The translations under genes and the position numbers were made by a program. From Gp6-AA40 sp032156805 (GTDB lineage Bacteria > Acidobacteriota > Vicinamibacteria > Vicinamibacterales > UBA2999), in contig JALDXQ010000003.1 in NCBI GenBank assembly GCA_032156805.1, forward strand, positions 35,996 through 99,995: DNA of 64,000 nucleotides. The letters are read 5' to 3'. Below are positions 24,580-34,744 of this stretch, one piece after another (position 1 is the stretch's first letter; every line of letters starts with the position of its first letter). Under the pieces are notes generated by a model. It was not told where the DNA came from and made no database searches. It saw nothing but the letters and a program-made list of their open reading frames with translations.

Positions 24580-27261
24580 ATGCAGCTTCGTCCACCGAGA
24601 GTTGTCCGCCGGCTGCTGTCGGTCCTGAACTGGCGGGCGCAAGACGACGACATGAACCAGGAGATGGCGTTCCATCTCGACGCGATCACCAGAGAGTACG
24701 TTCGTAACGGAATGAGCGAAGCCGACGCAGCGATTGCGGCCCGCAAGCAGTTTGGCAGCATCGTGCGTCACAAGGAAGCCGGCCACGATGCGCGCACCGG
24801 GCATCTCGATCAGTTCGCCGCCGACGTGCGCTCCGGATTTCGCCAGCTCGTAAACGCCCGCGGATTTGCTTTCGTCGCGATCGTCACGCTGGCGCTTGGC
24901 ATTGGCGTCAACACCGCCGTGTTCACCGTCGTCAAATCGGTGCTGCTCGATGCGCTGCCGTACACCGACGCTGACCAGCTCGTGCGCATTCATGGCGGCG
25001 CTGCCGCCTCCATCCAGGGGCGCGGGCCGCTGAGCGCGGGCTCGGTCGAGGAGATCGCCGCGCGGCAGCAGTCGTTCACGGCGCTGGCCGCGTTCGTCGA
25101 TGTCGCGATCGATGCGGTCTATGGCCGCGAGGATGGCCCGCAGATCACCACCGTTGCGTGGGTTGAACCTCGATTCTTCGACACACTTGGTGTGTCACCG
25201 CTGCTCGGGCGGCCGTTTCGCAGCGACGATGCGGTCGATGGAATGGTGGCGCTCAGTGGCGGTGCGGTCGGGACGGATACGGGTGCGCCTGTGATGCTGT
25301 CGCACGCCGCGTGGGTGCGTCTTTTCGGAAGCGACGCGGCTGTCATCGGGCGCGAGGTGCGCATCAACGGCCTCGCGCGGACGGTGACTGGTGTCCTCCC
25401 GTCAGCGTTCATCGCCCCGATGGGCAACGTCGATTTCTACATCGCCTTCGATCGAGCGCCGGTTGTGGCCAACCCGATCGCCGTGCGTCGAGCCCAGTGG
25501 CTGGGTCTGGTAGGCCGACTCGCGCCCGGCGCGACACAGGACTCGGCCACGCGAGACGTCGAACGGATCTGGGCCGATCTGGCGCGCGAGTATCCTGCAG
25601 ACAACGGGACGCTGCGCGCGAGCGCCATACCGCTGCGTGACGCGATGGTCGGGGACACACGTCCTCGTCTTCTCGTCCTGATGGCCGGCGCCGCGCTGGT
25701 GCTCGTGATCACCTGTGCGAACCTGGCCGCCACGCTGCTCGCGCGAGCACTGTCTCGGCGGAGGGAGTTTGCCCTCCGCGCCGCGCTCGGCGCGGGGCGC
25801 GCGCGCGTCGTGCGTCAGCTGTTGACCGAAAGCGTCGTGCTCGCGTTCGCCGGAGGTACCGCAGGCGTGCTGACTGCTGTCGTCGTGCTCGAGGTGCTCA
25901 GGGATCTGGCTGCACGGGCACTGCCGGTCCACGCCGACCTGTCGCTCGACTCGGGAGCGCTGCTGGCAAGCGCCGCCATCGCGCTGAGCACAGGGCTGCT
26001 GTTCGGCATCGCGCCGGCCGCCGTCGTTCGTGGCGACGCCCAGCGTACGTTGCGCGCCGACTCACGCGGGTCCACCGAGGGCCTGCAGTCGCGACGCGCA
26101 CGCGGAATGCTCGTGGCCGGGCAGATGGCGCTGTGCGTCAGCCTGCTCGTTGGTGCGGGGCTGCTGACGCGAAGCCTGTGGGCGATGGCGGACGCATCGC
26201 TTGGGTTCGTTCCGGATTCCGTGCTGACTGGCGCGATTCAACTGCCGGTGCGCGACTACGGTGACCCGGGATCACGGTTCCAGTTTCGCGAGCTGTTCGA
26301 GCATCGGCTTCGCGCACTTCCGGGCGTGCAATCGGTGGCAACGGCCACGTCGGTGCCGACACGGGTTCGGCAGCGCATGGGGGTCACGATCGAGGGGAGT
26401 CCGGCGAGCGAGGCGCAGCCGTTCGTGCTCGCGACTGTCGTGTCGGACGACTACTTCCGGACGCTGCAGATTCTGCTTCGTCAGGGGCGGACCTTCGATG
26501 CGCGCGATCGCGTGGATGCGCCGCCAACAGTAGTCGTCAGCGAGACGATGGCAAAACGCTTCTGGCCAACGGGGAACGCCGTGGGCTCGCGCCTGCGCCT
26601 CGGCCCCGACCCGCAGTCGCCACTGATGGAAGTGATTGGCGTGGTCAGCGATGTCCGCAACGATCGCGCGAGACGCGATGCCGAGCCGATGGCGTATCGA
26701 TCGTCGAGGCAGATCCCCGCACCCTTCTTGAGCGTCCTGCTACGCACCGAGAACGATCCGCTGGCGCTGACGAGATCCGTCGAGCGGGAGTTGGCGGCGC
26801 TCGATCGCAGCCTGCCGCTGCAGCAGGTGGCGTCGCTCCAGGCCGTGCTCGACGATGGGCTTGCTGACCGGCGGCTGCCGGTCGTGCTGATGACGGCGTT
26901 CGGAGCATTGGCGCTGCTGCTGTCGTCCATGGGCGTTTACTCGCTCTTCGCGAGCATGACTGCCGCGCGCGAGCGCGAATTTGGTGTGCGTCTTGCGCTC
27001 GGATCGCGGCCGCGCGCCATCGCGGCGCTGGTGTTGCGACAGGGCGCTGGATGGATGGCGGCAGGCCTGGTCCTCGGCGCTGTTGGCATTGTCCTCGTCG
27101 TTCGTCTCGTGCGTGAGCTGCTCTACGGCGTGCCGCCGTTCGACCCGTTGACGATCGGTGCGTCGGTGGCGGTGCTCATCATGTGTGCAAGCGTTGCCTT
27201 GTTCGGCCCGTTGTATCGCGCGGCGCGAGTCGACGCCGTGGTGGCGCTGCGGTCCGAGTAG
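24580..27261 (+). CDS. ADOP-type ABC permease (MacB/FtsX-like), PadR-linked
   Basis: An 893-residue duplicated FtsX-type permease. Residues 1-80 are a cytoplasmic prefix (DDMNQEMAFHLDAITREYV, AAIAARKQFGSI) seen in PadR-linked members. Then comes TM1 (ALGIGVNTAVFTVVKSVLL), a large periplasmic MacB-like domain, three TM helices around LLVLMAGAALVLVITCANLAATLLARAL, a second periplasmic domain starting with TRSLWAMADASLGF, and the final TM triplet with RAARVDAVVALRSE. No ATPase gene is nearby, as is typical of ADOPs. The transported substrate or signalling role is unknown. Confidence 0.93.
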   Translation: MQLRPPRVVRRLLSVLNWRAQDDDMNQEMAFHLDAITREYVRNGMSEADAAIAARKQFGSIVRHKEAGHDARTGHLDQFAADVRSGFRQLVNARGFAFVAIVTLALGIGVNTAVFTVVKSVLLDALPYTDADQLVRIHGGAAASIQGRGPLSAGSVEEIAARQQSFTALAAFVDVAIDAVYGREDGPQITTVAWVEPRFFDTLGVSPLLGRPFRSDDAVDGMVALSGGAVGTDTGAPVMLSHAAWVRLFGSDAAVIGREVRINGLARTVTGVLPSAFIAPMGNVDFYIAFDRAPVVANPIAVRRAQWLGLVGRLAPGATQDSATRDVERIWADLAREYPADNGTLRASAIPLRDAMVGDTRPRLLVLMAGAALVLVITCANLAATLLARALSRRREFALRAALGAGRARVVRQLLTESVVLAFAGGTAGVLTAVVVLEVLRDLAARALPVHADLSLDSGALLASAAIALSTGLLFGIAPAAVVRGDAQRTLRADSRGSTEGLQSRRARGMLVAGQMALCVSLLVGAGLLTRSLWAMADASLGFVPDSVLTGAIQLPVRDYGDPGSRFQFRELFEHRLRALPGVQSVATATSVPTRVRQRMGVTIEGSPASEAQPFVLATVVSDDYFRTLQILLRQGRTFDARDRVDAPPTVVVSETMAKRFWPTGNAVGSRLRLGPDPQSPLMEVIGVVSDVRNDRARRDAEPMAYRSSRQIPAPFLSVLLRTENDPLALTRSVERELAALDRSLPLQQVASLQAVLDDGLADRRLPVVLMTAFGALALLLSSMGVYSLFASMTAAREREFGVRLALGSRPRAIAALVLRQGAGWMAAGLVLGAVGIVLVVRLVRELLYGVPPFDPLTIGASVAVLIMCASVALFGPLYRAARVDAVVALRSE

Positions 27262-27337
27262 TCGGTGTGAGGTCCCCGGCGTGGAGGCGGTGCCGCGGGA
27301 GACTGACACGCGGCCGGGCGCTGTTGCGGCGCGACGA

Positions 27338-27682
27338 TCAGCGGCCCGACCGCCGGCGTCGTCTCGGTGCGGGACGCCGCTTCGCTGTGCGGGCAGTCGG
27401 ACCGTAGACCAGATAACCGCGGTCGCGCAGCTCGTCGGCCAGAGCCGGTTCGGTCAGCGCGGCTTCCTCGTACGGCATCGGTGGGATACCGTCGTACCAC
27501 TCAGGTGCGAGCTCGACGCCATACTTCGTGACCACACTCGCCGACTTGTATCCGCGCTTGTGGTTCGCAAAGCGCTCCTCGATCGGCAAGCCCGTCATGC
27601 CGACATAGAACGCCGCACGATGGTCGCCCCGTCGCGGATTTCGAAGACGGATCACATAGACGCGATGGTGTGCCGTCTTCAT
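27338..27682 (-). CDS. GIY-YIG nuclease-domain protein
   Basis: A 114-residue protein with a GIY-YIG-like fold: VYVIRL (GIY strand), AAFYVGMTGLPIEERFANHKRG (YIG strand plus helix with conserved Arg), and the metal-binding Glu probably in EEAALTEPALADELRDRGY. The C-terminal 20 residues are Arg/Pro-rich and basic, which could bind nucleic acid. It is a stand-alone domain with no intron or mobile context, so a homing role is unlikely. The gap to the cupin gene on the same strand is only 7 nt. Confidence 0.82.
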   Translation of the reverse strand: MKTAHHRVYVIRLRNPRRGDHRAAFYVGMTGLPIEERFANHKRGYKSASVVTKYGVELAPEWYDGIPPMPYEEAALTEPALADELRDRGYLVYGPTARTAKRRPAPRRRRRSGR

Positions 27683-27689
27683 GAGCTCG

Positions 27690-28148
27690 TCAGGAGAGAT
27701 AGTCCTGTGCCGACACGACCAGCAGGACCTGGCAGCCTTCGTCGGTCCACATCTCGGTGTGCTCGGTATGCGGATCGGCGTGAACGAAGTCGCCGGCGGT
27801 CAAACGCCGGCCCCATGTGACGAGGCTGCCGGAGATCACGTAGCACTCTTCCGCGCCCTTGTGGTGATGGGCCGGGAAGCGGGTGCCGGGAGCGACATCG
27901 AAAAACAGCGTCGCGTATCCGTTGTCGCGATTCATCGACAAGACCCGCACGCGAATGCCGGGGATCGGGTGCTGGATCCACTTGTCGAACTCGGCCGCCA
28001 TGTTGAATGTGAAGCCCACGGGCGCGGTCGTCGCCTCGGAGTGGATCGCGGCCATCAGCCGTGTCTTGACCTCGGGACGCGGTGCGTCCGTGCCATCGGC
28101 GGCCAACTCAGCGAGCGCGAGTTCCAGATCCCCGAAGTCGATGGTCAT
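27690..28148 (-). CDS. Cupin-domain anti-sigma-like protein (ChrR-type)
   Basis: A 152-residue protein with a helical N-terminus (LELALAELA...VKTRLMAAI) and a C-terminal cupin: PAHHHKGAEECYVISGSL contains the His cluster and Glu of the metal site, and DFVHADPHTEHTEMW the second cupin motif. This layout matches the ChrR/cupin anti-sigma proteins paired with ECF sigma factors. Its ATG overlaps the sigma factor stop (ATGA), indicating translational coupling. The N-terminal His/Cys zinc triad of classical ZAS anti-sigma domains is not evident, so binding to the sigma factor is inferred from arrangement. Confidence 0.83.
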   Translation of the reverse strand: MTIDFGDLELALAELAADGTDAPRPEVKTRLMAAIHSEATTAPVGFTFNMAAEFDKWIQHPIPGIRVRVLSMNRDNGYATLFFDVAPGTRFPAHHHKGAEECYVISGSLVTWGRRLTAGDFVHADPHTEHTEMWTDEGCQVLLVVSAQDYLS

Positions 28149-28750
28149 ACCTGGTAGCATCCGTGCGTGCCAGCCATCGTCGGCTGGAGCTCACGCCTGA
28201 GGGTCGTCAGGGCCGATCGGATCCTGGTCTTCACCGTCCCGAGTGGAAGATTGAACCGTTCCGCCAGTTCCGAGTGGGTGAGTCCCAGGAAGTACGCGTG
28301 CTCGAGCAGTTGACGATCTTCAACGCGCAGCCCGCCGAGTGCCCGCGCCAGGACGATCTGCTGCTCCGACTGTGCGGCATACGCTTCGGGACCTCGAACC
28401 GGTGCAGGCGGCAGCGTTGCCTCCAGATGGCGCGCACGAATCCCATTCGCGCGCAGGCGATCGATGGCTTGATTCCGCGCGATGCGCACCAACCACTGGA
28501 TGGGCGCACCGAGCTCCGGCTTGTAGGTGTCCGCGCGTCTCCAGACCTGCAGGAACACGTCCTGGAGTACTTCTTCGGCTTCGTGCGTGTTGCCGAGTAC
28601 GCGGAGGATCAACCCGAACAGCAGACGGCTGTGGCGATCGTAAAGTTCGCCCACTGCGTCGGGTTCGCGCGCAACGATGCGCGCGAGCAAGCTGACGTCG
28701 TGCTGAGTGTCGGTCATCAAGGTGTCAGGCAGTGAATCGTGAACGGTCAC
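28145..28750 (-). CDS. ECF RNA polymerase sigma factor
   Basis: A 201-residue ECF sigma factor. Region 2 is clear: AVGELYDRHSRLLFGLILRVL, then EAEEVLQDVFLQVWRRAD (2.2/2.3) and WLVRIARNQAIDRLR (2.4). Region 4 is LLEHAYFLGLTHSELAERFNLPLGTVKTRIRSAL, a helix-turn-helix. The start is GTG at 28750, with MTDTQHD at 28717 as an alternative. It is followed by and overlaps the cupin anti-sigma-like gene, forming a classic sigma/anti-sigma pair. By analogy with ChrR pairs it may respond to oxidative or photo-oxidative stress. Confidence 0.92.
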   Translation of the reverse strand: MTVHDSLPDTLMTDTQHDVSLLARIVAREPDAVGELYDRHSRLLFGLILRVLGNTHEAEEVLQDVFLQVWRRADTYKPELGAPIQWLVRIARNQAIDRLRANGIRARHLEATLPPAPVRGPEAYAAQSEQQIVLARALGGLRVEDRQLLEHAYFLGLTHSELAERFNLPLGTVKTRIRSALTTLRRELQPTMAGTHGCYQV

Positions 28751-28852
28751 CCTGAAGCTCAGCGCTAGTGCGCCGCTGCATCGTCCACCTTTATTACCTT
28801 AATACGTGTATGCCCGCCGAGTGGATTGCCCCAGCCGATCCAGGAGTTCTGC

Positions 28853-31330
28853 TCAGTTTCGGAGCGCCTCAGCAGGACGGGTTCGAGCGGCCCCTTGTGC
28901 CGCGAGGAGGCAACCGATTGCGCCACCAGAGAGCGTAATGGCTGCCGCGACGATTAGCGAAAGCGGATCGTGCGCTGAGGTGCCCACAAGGAATCCCGCC
29001 AGCAGGCGACCGACGGCCAGCGCTCCAAGAATGCCAATGAACGTCGCCGCCGCCGTCGTCCACAGCACGTCGCTGAGTACGTGTTCCCGTAACTGATTCG
29101 GCGTCGCGCCGAGAGCCGCGCGGACACCGAGCTCACGCCGCCGCATTGCACCGACCAGCCAGACGATGCCAATGAGCCCGACGACGGCCAGCACTGCGGC
29201 CAGTCCACCGAAGAAGGTGAGCACGCGCATCGCGAATCGCCACGGCGCGCTTTCGCGAGCCAGGGCGTCGCTCATGAGCACCACCTCGCCAAGGTGCACG
29301 CCAGGATCGAGTTCGCGCGCGATCGCACGAACTCTGGCAATGACCGGGTCGGCAGGCGCCGTGGTTCGCACGATCAGGTGCTTCACGCGCATCGTCGACT
29401 GCGCAGCAGGCAGGTAAATATCGAGACGCGGATCCAGCAGCCCGCGGTATCGCACGTCACCGACCACGCCGACGACTGTCTGCCAGCGAAGCTCCCGGGG
29501 ACCTGGTGGGGATCGCTGCGCGGCGAGGACGAGACGCTGACCGATTGGATCCCGATCCGGCCAGTACCTCGCGGCTGCTGATGCGCTGACGATCACCACC
29601 TCCGGGGCGGTGGCGACATCGGTCGGCGTGAAGTCGCGACCTTGCAGCAGCGGCGTTCCAATGGTCCGAAAGTAGTCCGGTGTGATCGCCTCGAGATTTG
29701 CACGCGGGTTACGTCGCCATGGAGCGTTCTCGCTCAACCCCTCCTGACCGGCAAGAACGGGAATCGAGTCGTTTCCGATTGGCCCGCTGAGCGGCCGCAG
29801 GTATACGGCGCCCGCGTTCGCGACACCGGACAACTCGCGCGTGCGCGACAGGAGTGCTTCGTAGAACGTGTCCGTGCGTTCGAGTTCCTTCCACGAAGGC
29901 TCTATCTCGATTGACAGCAGATGTTCGGCACGAAATCCAACATCGGTGCGATCGAGAGCCTGCACGCTACGCACGAAAAGCAAGGCACCCGCCAGCAGAA
30001 CGACCGCCACCGCGACCTGCCAGCCGACGACGATGCGTTGAAGGCGTCGCTCGCGAGGATGCATCACGGTGCGCGCGCCTGCGGTCAACGTTCGGCCGGC
30101 ATCGATACGGCCGACGAAGAGCGCTGGCCACAGACTGGTCAGCACTCCGACCATCGCGGTGAGACCGACCATGAACAGCAAGACCGAGTTGCTGGTCAGA
30201 CGCGTCGTGTCGAGGCGAGGAACGTCCAGGGGAGCAGTCGATACCAGCCAGTGCGTCGTCAGCCACGCGACCACGATTGCCCCGGCGAGACCGGCGAGCG
30301 CCAGGAGCACTCCTTCGAGTACGGCACGGACGACGAGACTCCGCCGCGATGCTCCCAGTGCGAGTCGTACTGCGAGCGCATGATCTCCGACGGCCGCTCG
30401 GAAAACCTGCAGACCTGCGATGCTGCTACAGGCCAGGAGCACCATGAGCAGCGCTCCACCGATCATCGTCCACAGCACTGGTCGCGCCGGGCCTTGCAGA
30501 TATTCGTTGACCGGGGTCACCACGACGCGGGAAACATTGCCCGACGAAACCTGTTGCGCTGATTGCCTGGCGATGGAGCTCAGTTCTTCCGCTGCCTGGG
30601 TGACGCTCGCATCCTGGCGCAGCCGGCCGACGGCGTAGAACACTCGGAGGTCGTTCAGGAACTCCTCAGCGTCCTGGCCGGCTCGCTGCGCGAGTGCGCG
30701 CATGGTTGGCGCGGCGGGAATCCAGATCTGCGCTGCACGAGGGAAGTCGAAGGCTGGCGGCATCACGCCGACGATCTCAATCGAGCGAACGGGAGACTCG
30801 ACATCTGCCTGCACACGAAGAATGGTCCCGATGATTTGCCGGTTCGCGCCGAAACGTTGTCTCCACAACTGGTCGCTGATGACGGCGACGCGTGGTTCGT
30901 TGCCGGCCTGGTCGCGATTGTCGAGGGAACGACCCAGTGCGGGCGCGACCCCGACGACGTCGAAGAAGGTCGCGGACACCGCCACGTACGCCAGCCGGGA
31001 GCGGGAATCGCCATCAAGCAGCGTGAGGGGCCAGTTCACGGAACTAAAGGCACTGATTTCATCGAACGCTTTTGTATTGCGGCGCCACGTCTCAACCTCC
31101 CCGTGCGCCGCTTCGACCACAGGAGTGCCACGGGCGTCGTCGCGCTGCCAAATCACCACCGTGCGGTCCGCTGCCGGTATGGCGGTCGGGCGCAATATGA
31201 CCGCGTCGACGACGGCATAAATCGCCGTCGTGGCGCCGATGGTGACCGCGAACAATGCAATGGCCAGCAGTGAAATGCGCGGGCTGCGCACCAGCGATCG
31301 AAACCCGTGTTGAAGCTCGTGCGCCGTCAT
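28853..31330 (-). CDS. ADOP-type ABC permease without PadR or prefix
   Basis: An 825-residue MacB/FtsX-like duplicated permease. It starts directly at the first membrane helix region (HGFRSLVRSPRISLLAIALFAVTIGATTAIYAVVD) without the long charged prefix seen in the PadR-linked members. Then MacB periplasmic domain 1 (VVIWQRDDARG...), the TM cluster LMVLLACSSIAGLQVFRAAVG, domain 2 beginning VRSVQALDRTDVGF, and terminal TMs with RTRPAEALRN. The ATG at 31330 starts the conserved region; 31354 is open but less likely. No adjacent PadR gene; nearest upstream neighbour is the divergent TonB receptor. Substrate unknown. Confidence 0.92.
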   Translation of the reverse strand: MTAHELQHGFRSLVRSPRISLLAIALFAVTIGATTAIYAVVDAVILRPTAIPAADRTVVIWQRDDARGTPVVEAAHGEVETWRRNTKAFDEISAFSSVNWPLTLLDGDSRSRLAYVAVSATFFDVVGVAPALGRSLDNRDQAGNEPRVAVISDQLWRQRFGANRQIIGTILRVQADVESPVRSIEIVGVMPPAFDFPRAAQIWIPAAPTMRALAQRAGQDAEEFLNDLRVFYAVGRLRQDASVTQAAEELSSIARQSAQQVSSGNVSRVVVTPVNEYLQGPARPVLWTMIGGALLMVLLACSSIAGLQVFRAAVGDHALAVRLALGASRRSLVVRAVLEGVLLALAGLAGAIVVAWLTTHWLVSTAPLDVPRLDTTRLTSNSVLLFMVGLTAMVGVLTSLWPALFVGRIDAGRTLTAGARTVMHPRERRLQRIVVGWQVAVAVVLLAGALLFVRSVQALDRTDVGFRAEHLLSIEIEPSWKELERTDTFYEALLSRTRELSGVANAGAVYLRPLSGPIGNDSIPVLAGQEGLSENAPWRRNPRANLEAITPDYFRTIGTPLLQGRDFTPTDVATAPEVVIVSASAAARYWPDRDPIGQRLVLAAQRSPPGPRELRWQTVVGVVGDVRYRGLLDPRLDIYLPAAQSTMRVKHLIVRTTAPADPVIARVRAIARELDPGVHLGEVVLMSDALARESAPWRFAMRVLTFFGGLAAVLAVVGLIGIVWLVGAMRRRELGVRAALGATPNQLREHVLSDVLWTTAAATFIGILGALAVGRLLAGFLVGTSAHDPLSLIVAAAITLSGGAIGCLLAAQGAARTRPAEALRN

Positions 31331-31534
31331 CTCGTGATTCCCGAACGCCGACAATCATAATCGGGGGTTCTCTGCTGTCTGGCGCCCTTGTGCCGTTCAC
31401 GATTCACTGCCTGACACCCTCCTTTCTCCCGTCGCCACAGCTGACCTTGACGGTTTTTTGAGCATTTCCGCGAGCTATTTCCTGCGACAATCGCGCTGCC
31501 TCGAAACTCGTCACCACTCATCGGAGGAAGCGTC

Positions 31535-34500
31535 ATGCGCACACCGGGCATCCCCTGGGTCGTCCTTGCGTTATTCCTGGTGACCCCCAACGTTGTGTTC
31601 GCTCAAGCGTCTATCACTGGAACGGTTCGCGATACGTCTGGCGCCGTGCTGCCTGGCGTCACAGTGGAGGCGTCAAGTCCCGCGCTGATCGAAAAGACCA
31701 GAACGGCTACCACCGACGGCAGCGGCCAATACCGCATCGTCGATTTGCGGGCCGGCGACTACGTGGTGACGTTTACGTTACCGGGATTCAGCACCGTCAA
31801 GCGCGAGGGTGTCGCTCTCGAAGGCACGTTCACCGCGACCATCAATGTCGACATGCGTCTCGGCGAGCTCACCGAAACCATCACCGTGACCGGGGAGTCG
31901 CCGATCGTCGATGTGCAGAACGTGCGGCGGCAGATGGTGCTGGATAACGACATCATCAGCGCGATACCTTCGTCGCGGTCGTATAACAACCTGATTCAGC
32001 TGATTCCGAACAGCGTCAACCAGGGTGGCGCCCCGACGGACGTTCAGGTGGTGCCGGGCATGGTGGTGTTTGGCGGATTCGGCGGGCGTTCCAACGAGGG
32101 TCGGGTCAATGTCGACGGCCTCAGCGTTGGCTCGGCATTCAACGGCGCGGGCGTGTCGTCGTATATCGCCGACGTTGCCAACGCGCGCGAGATCGCGATG
32201 ACCACCACCGGCGGTCTCGGCGACACCGAAGGCGGCGGCCCGGCGCTGAACGTGCTGCCGAAAGAAGGCGGCAACAGAGTGTCAGGCACGTTTTTCGCCG
32301 CCGGGACCACGAGCGGCATGGTCGGCAGCAACTACACGCAGGAGTTGCGCGACCGCGGCCTGACGACGCCTGGTGAGACCAGGCAGGTGTGGGACTTCAA
32401 CCTCGGCATCGGCGGGCCTATCGCGAGGGACCGCTTGTGGTACTACTTCAACCTTCGCGAAGAAGGCAGCGAGCGAACCGTGCCGGGCATGTTCGCGAAC
32501 GTGAACGCCGGTGACCCCACGAAGTGGACGTATGTCGCCGACACGAACCGTCCCGCCGTGCTTGCTGCCTCCTATCGCATTACCGCGCTCCGGCTCACCG
32601 CGCAGGCCACGCCGCGAAACAAGTTCACGGTGTTCTATGACCAGCAGCTCCCTTGCGAAGGCGGTGCCGCGGCTGGATTCTCAGGCGACGCCTGCCGTAC
32701 GTCAGACAACGACGAGGTCTTCGCCGGATCGACAGCTGCCCCGACCCCGTCGGCGTCGGCGATCTCAGCACCCGAGACGGCGGGGTACCGCGATTTCGGC
32801 AACCGCGTGTCGCAGGTGAAGTGGACGTCACCGGTGAACAATCGGTTGCTGCTGGAAGCGGGGACCGGTGTGTACCGCAGCCGTTACGGCGGCGGGCAGC
32901 TTCCCGGCCTCGAGACCGAGAACCTGATCCGCGTGGTGGAAGCGTGCGCCGGCGGTTGCGCGGGGAACGGCAATATTCCCGGGCTGACGTATCGATCGCT
33001 CAACTGGTTCTCGAACGTCAACTGGAACACGCAGTGGAACGCGGCCGCATCCCTCGTCACCGGCAGTCATAGCATCAAGGTCGGCTACCAGGGCGCCCTG
33101 CTGATCGATCAGCGGAAGAACTTCGGGAACCTCGAGTACCTCCAGTACCGGGTCAACAATGCCATCCCCGATCAGATGACGCTCAACATCAACCGTTTCG
33201 ACATCCGTCAATCGGTTCGCAGTGATGCCTTCTACGTGCAGGAGCAGTGGACACATGGGCGGATGACGCTGCAGGGGGCCTTGCGATACGACCACGCCTG
33301 GAGCTACTTCCCCGAGCAGGAGGTGGGTCCCGTCCGCTTCTTCCCCAACGCGGTCACGTACCCGCGAACGACGGGCGTGGAGGGATACCACGACTTCTGG
33401 CCGCGAGGCGGTGTTGCCTACGATGTGTTCGGCACCGGCAAGACGTCCGTCAAGGTGAACTTCGGGCGGTACCTGGAGGCGGCGCAAAACGGTGGGCTGT
33501 TCATCGCGCTCAATCCGACCGCGCGGCTGTCGACGACCACGACGCGCGCGTGGACCGATGCGAACCGCAACTACGTGGCCGATTGCGACCTGATGAACCC
33601 GGCTGCTCAGGACCGCCGCGCGAGCGGTGGAGATCTGTGCGGCGCGAACGCCAACGCCAATTTCGGAACGCAGGTGTTCGAATCGACATTGGATCCGGCA
33701 CTCCTGTCGGGGTGGGGCGTGCGTGCGGGTGACTGGCAGTGGGGGGCATCGGTGCAGCAGGAAATACTACCTCGTGTCGCCGTGGAAGTGGGCTACCAGC
33801 GTCGGTGGCTGGTCAACTCGATCACGACCGACAACCTCACGCGCGGACCCGGGGACCACACCGAGTTCGGTGTCAACGTTCCAGTCGACTCACGACTGCC
33901 TGATGGAGGCGGCGGGGTGCTTGGAGGGCTGTACAACGTGACGCCAGAAGCCGCGTTGCGGCTGAACGACAATTACCAGACGCTGGCCACGAATTATGGC
34001 GACTGGGGGCAGGTCGCGAACTCGTTCAACCTGAACGTGACGGCGCGCATGAGAAACGGCCTGGTGTTGCAGGGTGGGTTCAACACGGGAGTATCGGGCA
34101 ACGACTACTGCGACGTGAGACAGGCTATTCCGGAGTGGAACGTACTCCCGGTTCTCCCCCTGAATCAGTCCCCGACCAACCCGTGGTGCGACACGTCGAC
34201 TGGATGGGTGACACGAATGACGGCGCTGGGCTCGTACACGATTCCGAAGATCGAGGTGCAGGTCTCCGGGACGCTGCGCAGCGATCAGGGCGCGCCGCTG
34301 GCTGCGAACTGGACCGCGCCGAACTCCGCAACCGTCGGCCTCAACCGCCCGTTTGCCGGCGTCGGCGGCCAGACCGTCGTGGTGAACCTGATCGAGCCGG
34401 GGACGCTGTACGGCGATCGCGTCAACCAGATCGACATGCGATTCGCCAAGATCCTGAGGTTCGGCCGCTCGCGGACGACGGTGGGGTTCGACGTGTATAA

Positions 34501-34627
34501 CATCGCCAACTCCGCCACGGTGCTGACATACAACCAGACCTTCGTTCCGACCACCGACACATGGCTGCGACCAAACAGCGTGTTGCAGCCGCGCTTCCTG
34601 AAGTTCAGCGCGCAGATCGATTTCTGA
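31535..34627 (+). CDS. TonB-dependent receptor with carboxypeptidase-regulatory-like domain (Oar-like)
   Basis: A complete 1030-residue receptor. Signal peptide residues 1-24 (ends NVVFAQ), regulatory domain SITGTVRDTSGAVLPGVTVEA to about residue 105, plug with PIVDVQNVRRQ and VDGLSVGSAFNGAGVSS, then barrel, ending FSAQIDF. The ATG at 31535 is preceded by CGGAGGAAG. It is the most divergent of the three receptors here: the loop sequences differ and the ALNVLPKEGGN motif replaces AFNIIPKSGGN. Divergently transcribed from the ADOP at 28853. Outer membrane; ligand unknown. Confidence 0.95.
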   Translation: MRTPGIPWVVLALFLVTPNVVFAQASITGTVRDTSGAVLPGVTVEASSPALIEKTRTATTDGSGQYRIVDLRAGDYVVTFTLPGFSTVKREGVALEGTFTATINVDMRLGELTETITVTGESPIVDVQNVRRQMVLDNDIISAIPSSRSYNNLIQLIPNSVNQGGAPTDVQVVPGMVVFGGFGGRSNEGRVNVDGLSVGSAFNGAGVSSYIADVANAREIAMTTTGGLGDTEGGGPALNVLPKEGGNRVSGTFFAAGTTSGMVGSNYTQELRDRGLTTPGETRQVWDFNLGIGGPIARDRLWYYFNLREEGSERTVPGMFANVNAGDPTKWTYVADTNRPAVLAASYRITALRLTAQATPRNKFTVFYDQQLPCEGGAAAGFSGDACRTSDNDEVFAGSTAAPTPSASAISAPETAGYRDFGNRVSQVKWTSPVNNRLLLEAGTGVYRSRYGGGQLPGLETENLIRVVEACAGGCAGNGNIPGLTYRSLNWFSNVNWNTQWNAAASLVTGSHSIKVGYQGALLIDQRKNFGNLEYLQYRVNNAIPDQMTLNINRFDIRQSVRSDAFYVQEQWTHGRMTLQGALRYDHAWSYFPEQEVGPVRFFPNAVTYPRTTGVEGYHDFWPRGGVAYDVFGTGKTSVKVNFGRYLEAAQNGGLFIALNPTARLSTTTTRAWTDANRNYVADCDLMNPAAQDRRASGGDLCGANANANFGTQVFESTLDPALLSGWGVRAGDWQWGASVQQEILPRVAVEVGYQRRWLVNSITTDNLTRGPGDHTEFGVNVPVDSRLPDGGGGVLGGLYNVTPEAALRLNDNYQTLATNYGDWGQVANSFNLNVTARMRNGLVLQGGFNTGVSGNDYCDVRQAIPEWNVLPVLPLNQSPTNPWCDTSTGWVTRMTALGSYTIPKIEVQVSGTLRSDQGAPLAANWTAPNSATVGLNRPFAGVGGQTVVVNLIEPGTLYGDRVNQIDMRFAKILRFGRSRTTVGFDVYNIANSATVLTYNQTFVPTTDTWLRPNSVLQPRFLKFSAQIDF

Positions 34628-34660
34628 AGCACGAGGATCGCGAAGTCGCGACGAACGTAA

Positions 34661-34686
34661 GCCGGGTCCTGTTCGTGGGACCCGGC
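34661..34686. terminator. Terminator-like hairpin between convergent genes
   Basis: A perfect 9-bp stem GCCGGGTCC/GGACCCGGC with an 8-nt loop lies 33 nt past the receptor stop and 58 nt before the end of the opposing SDR gene. No U-tract. Confidence 0.5.
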
Positions 34687-34744
34687 GATTTCCAACCAGA
34701 GCTGAGCGACGGCCCAGCCGCCCACGAAGACCCGCCCGCGCCGG

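Noticed and set aside
27338..27682. GIY-YIG gene as homing endonuclease or mobile-intron component
   Set aside because: No intron, no repeat boundaries and no interrupted host gene; it is a stand-alone small domain.
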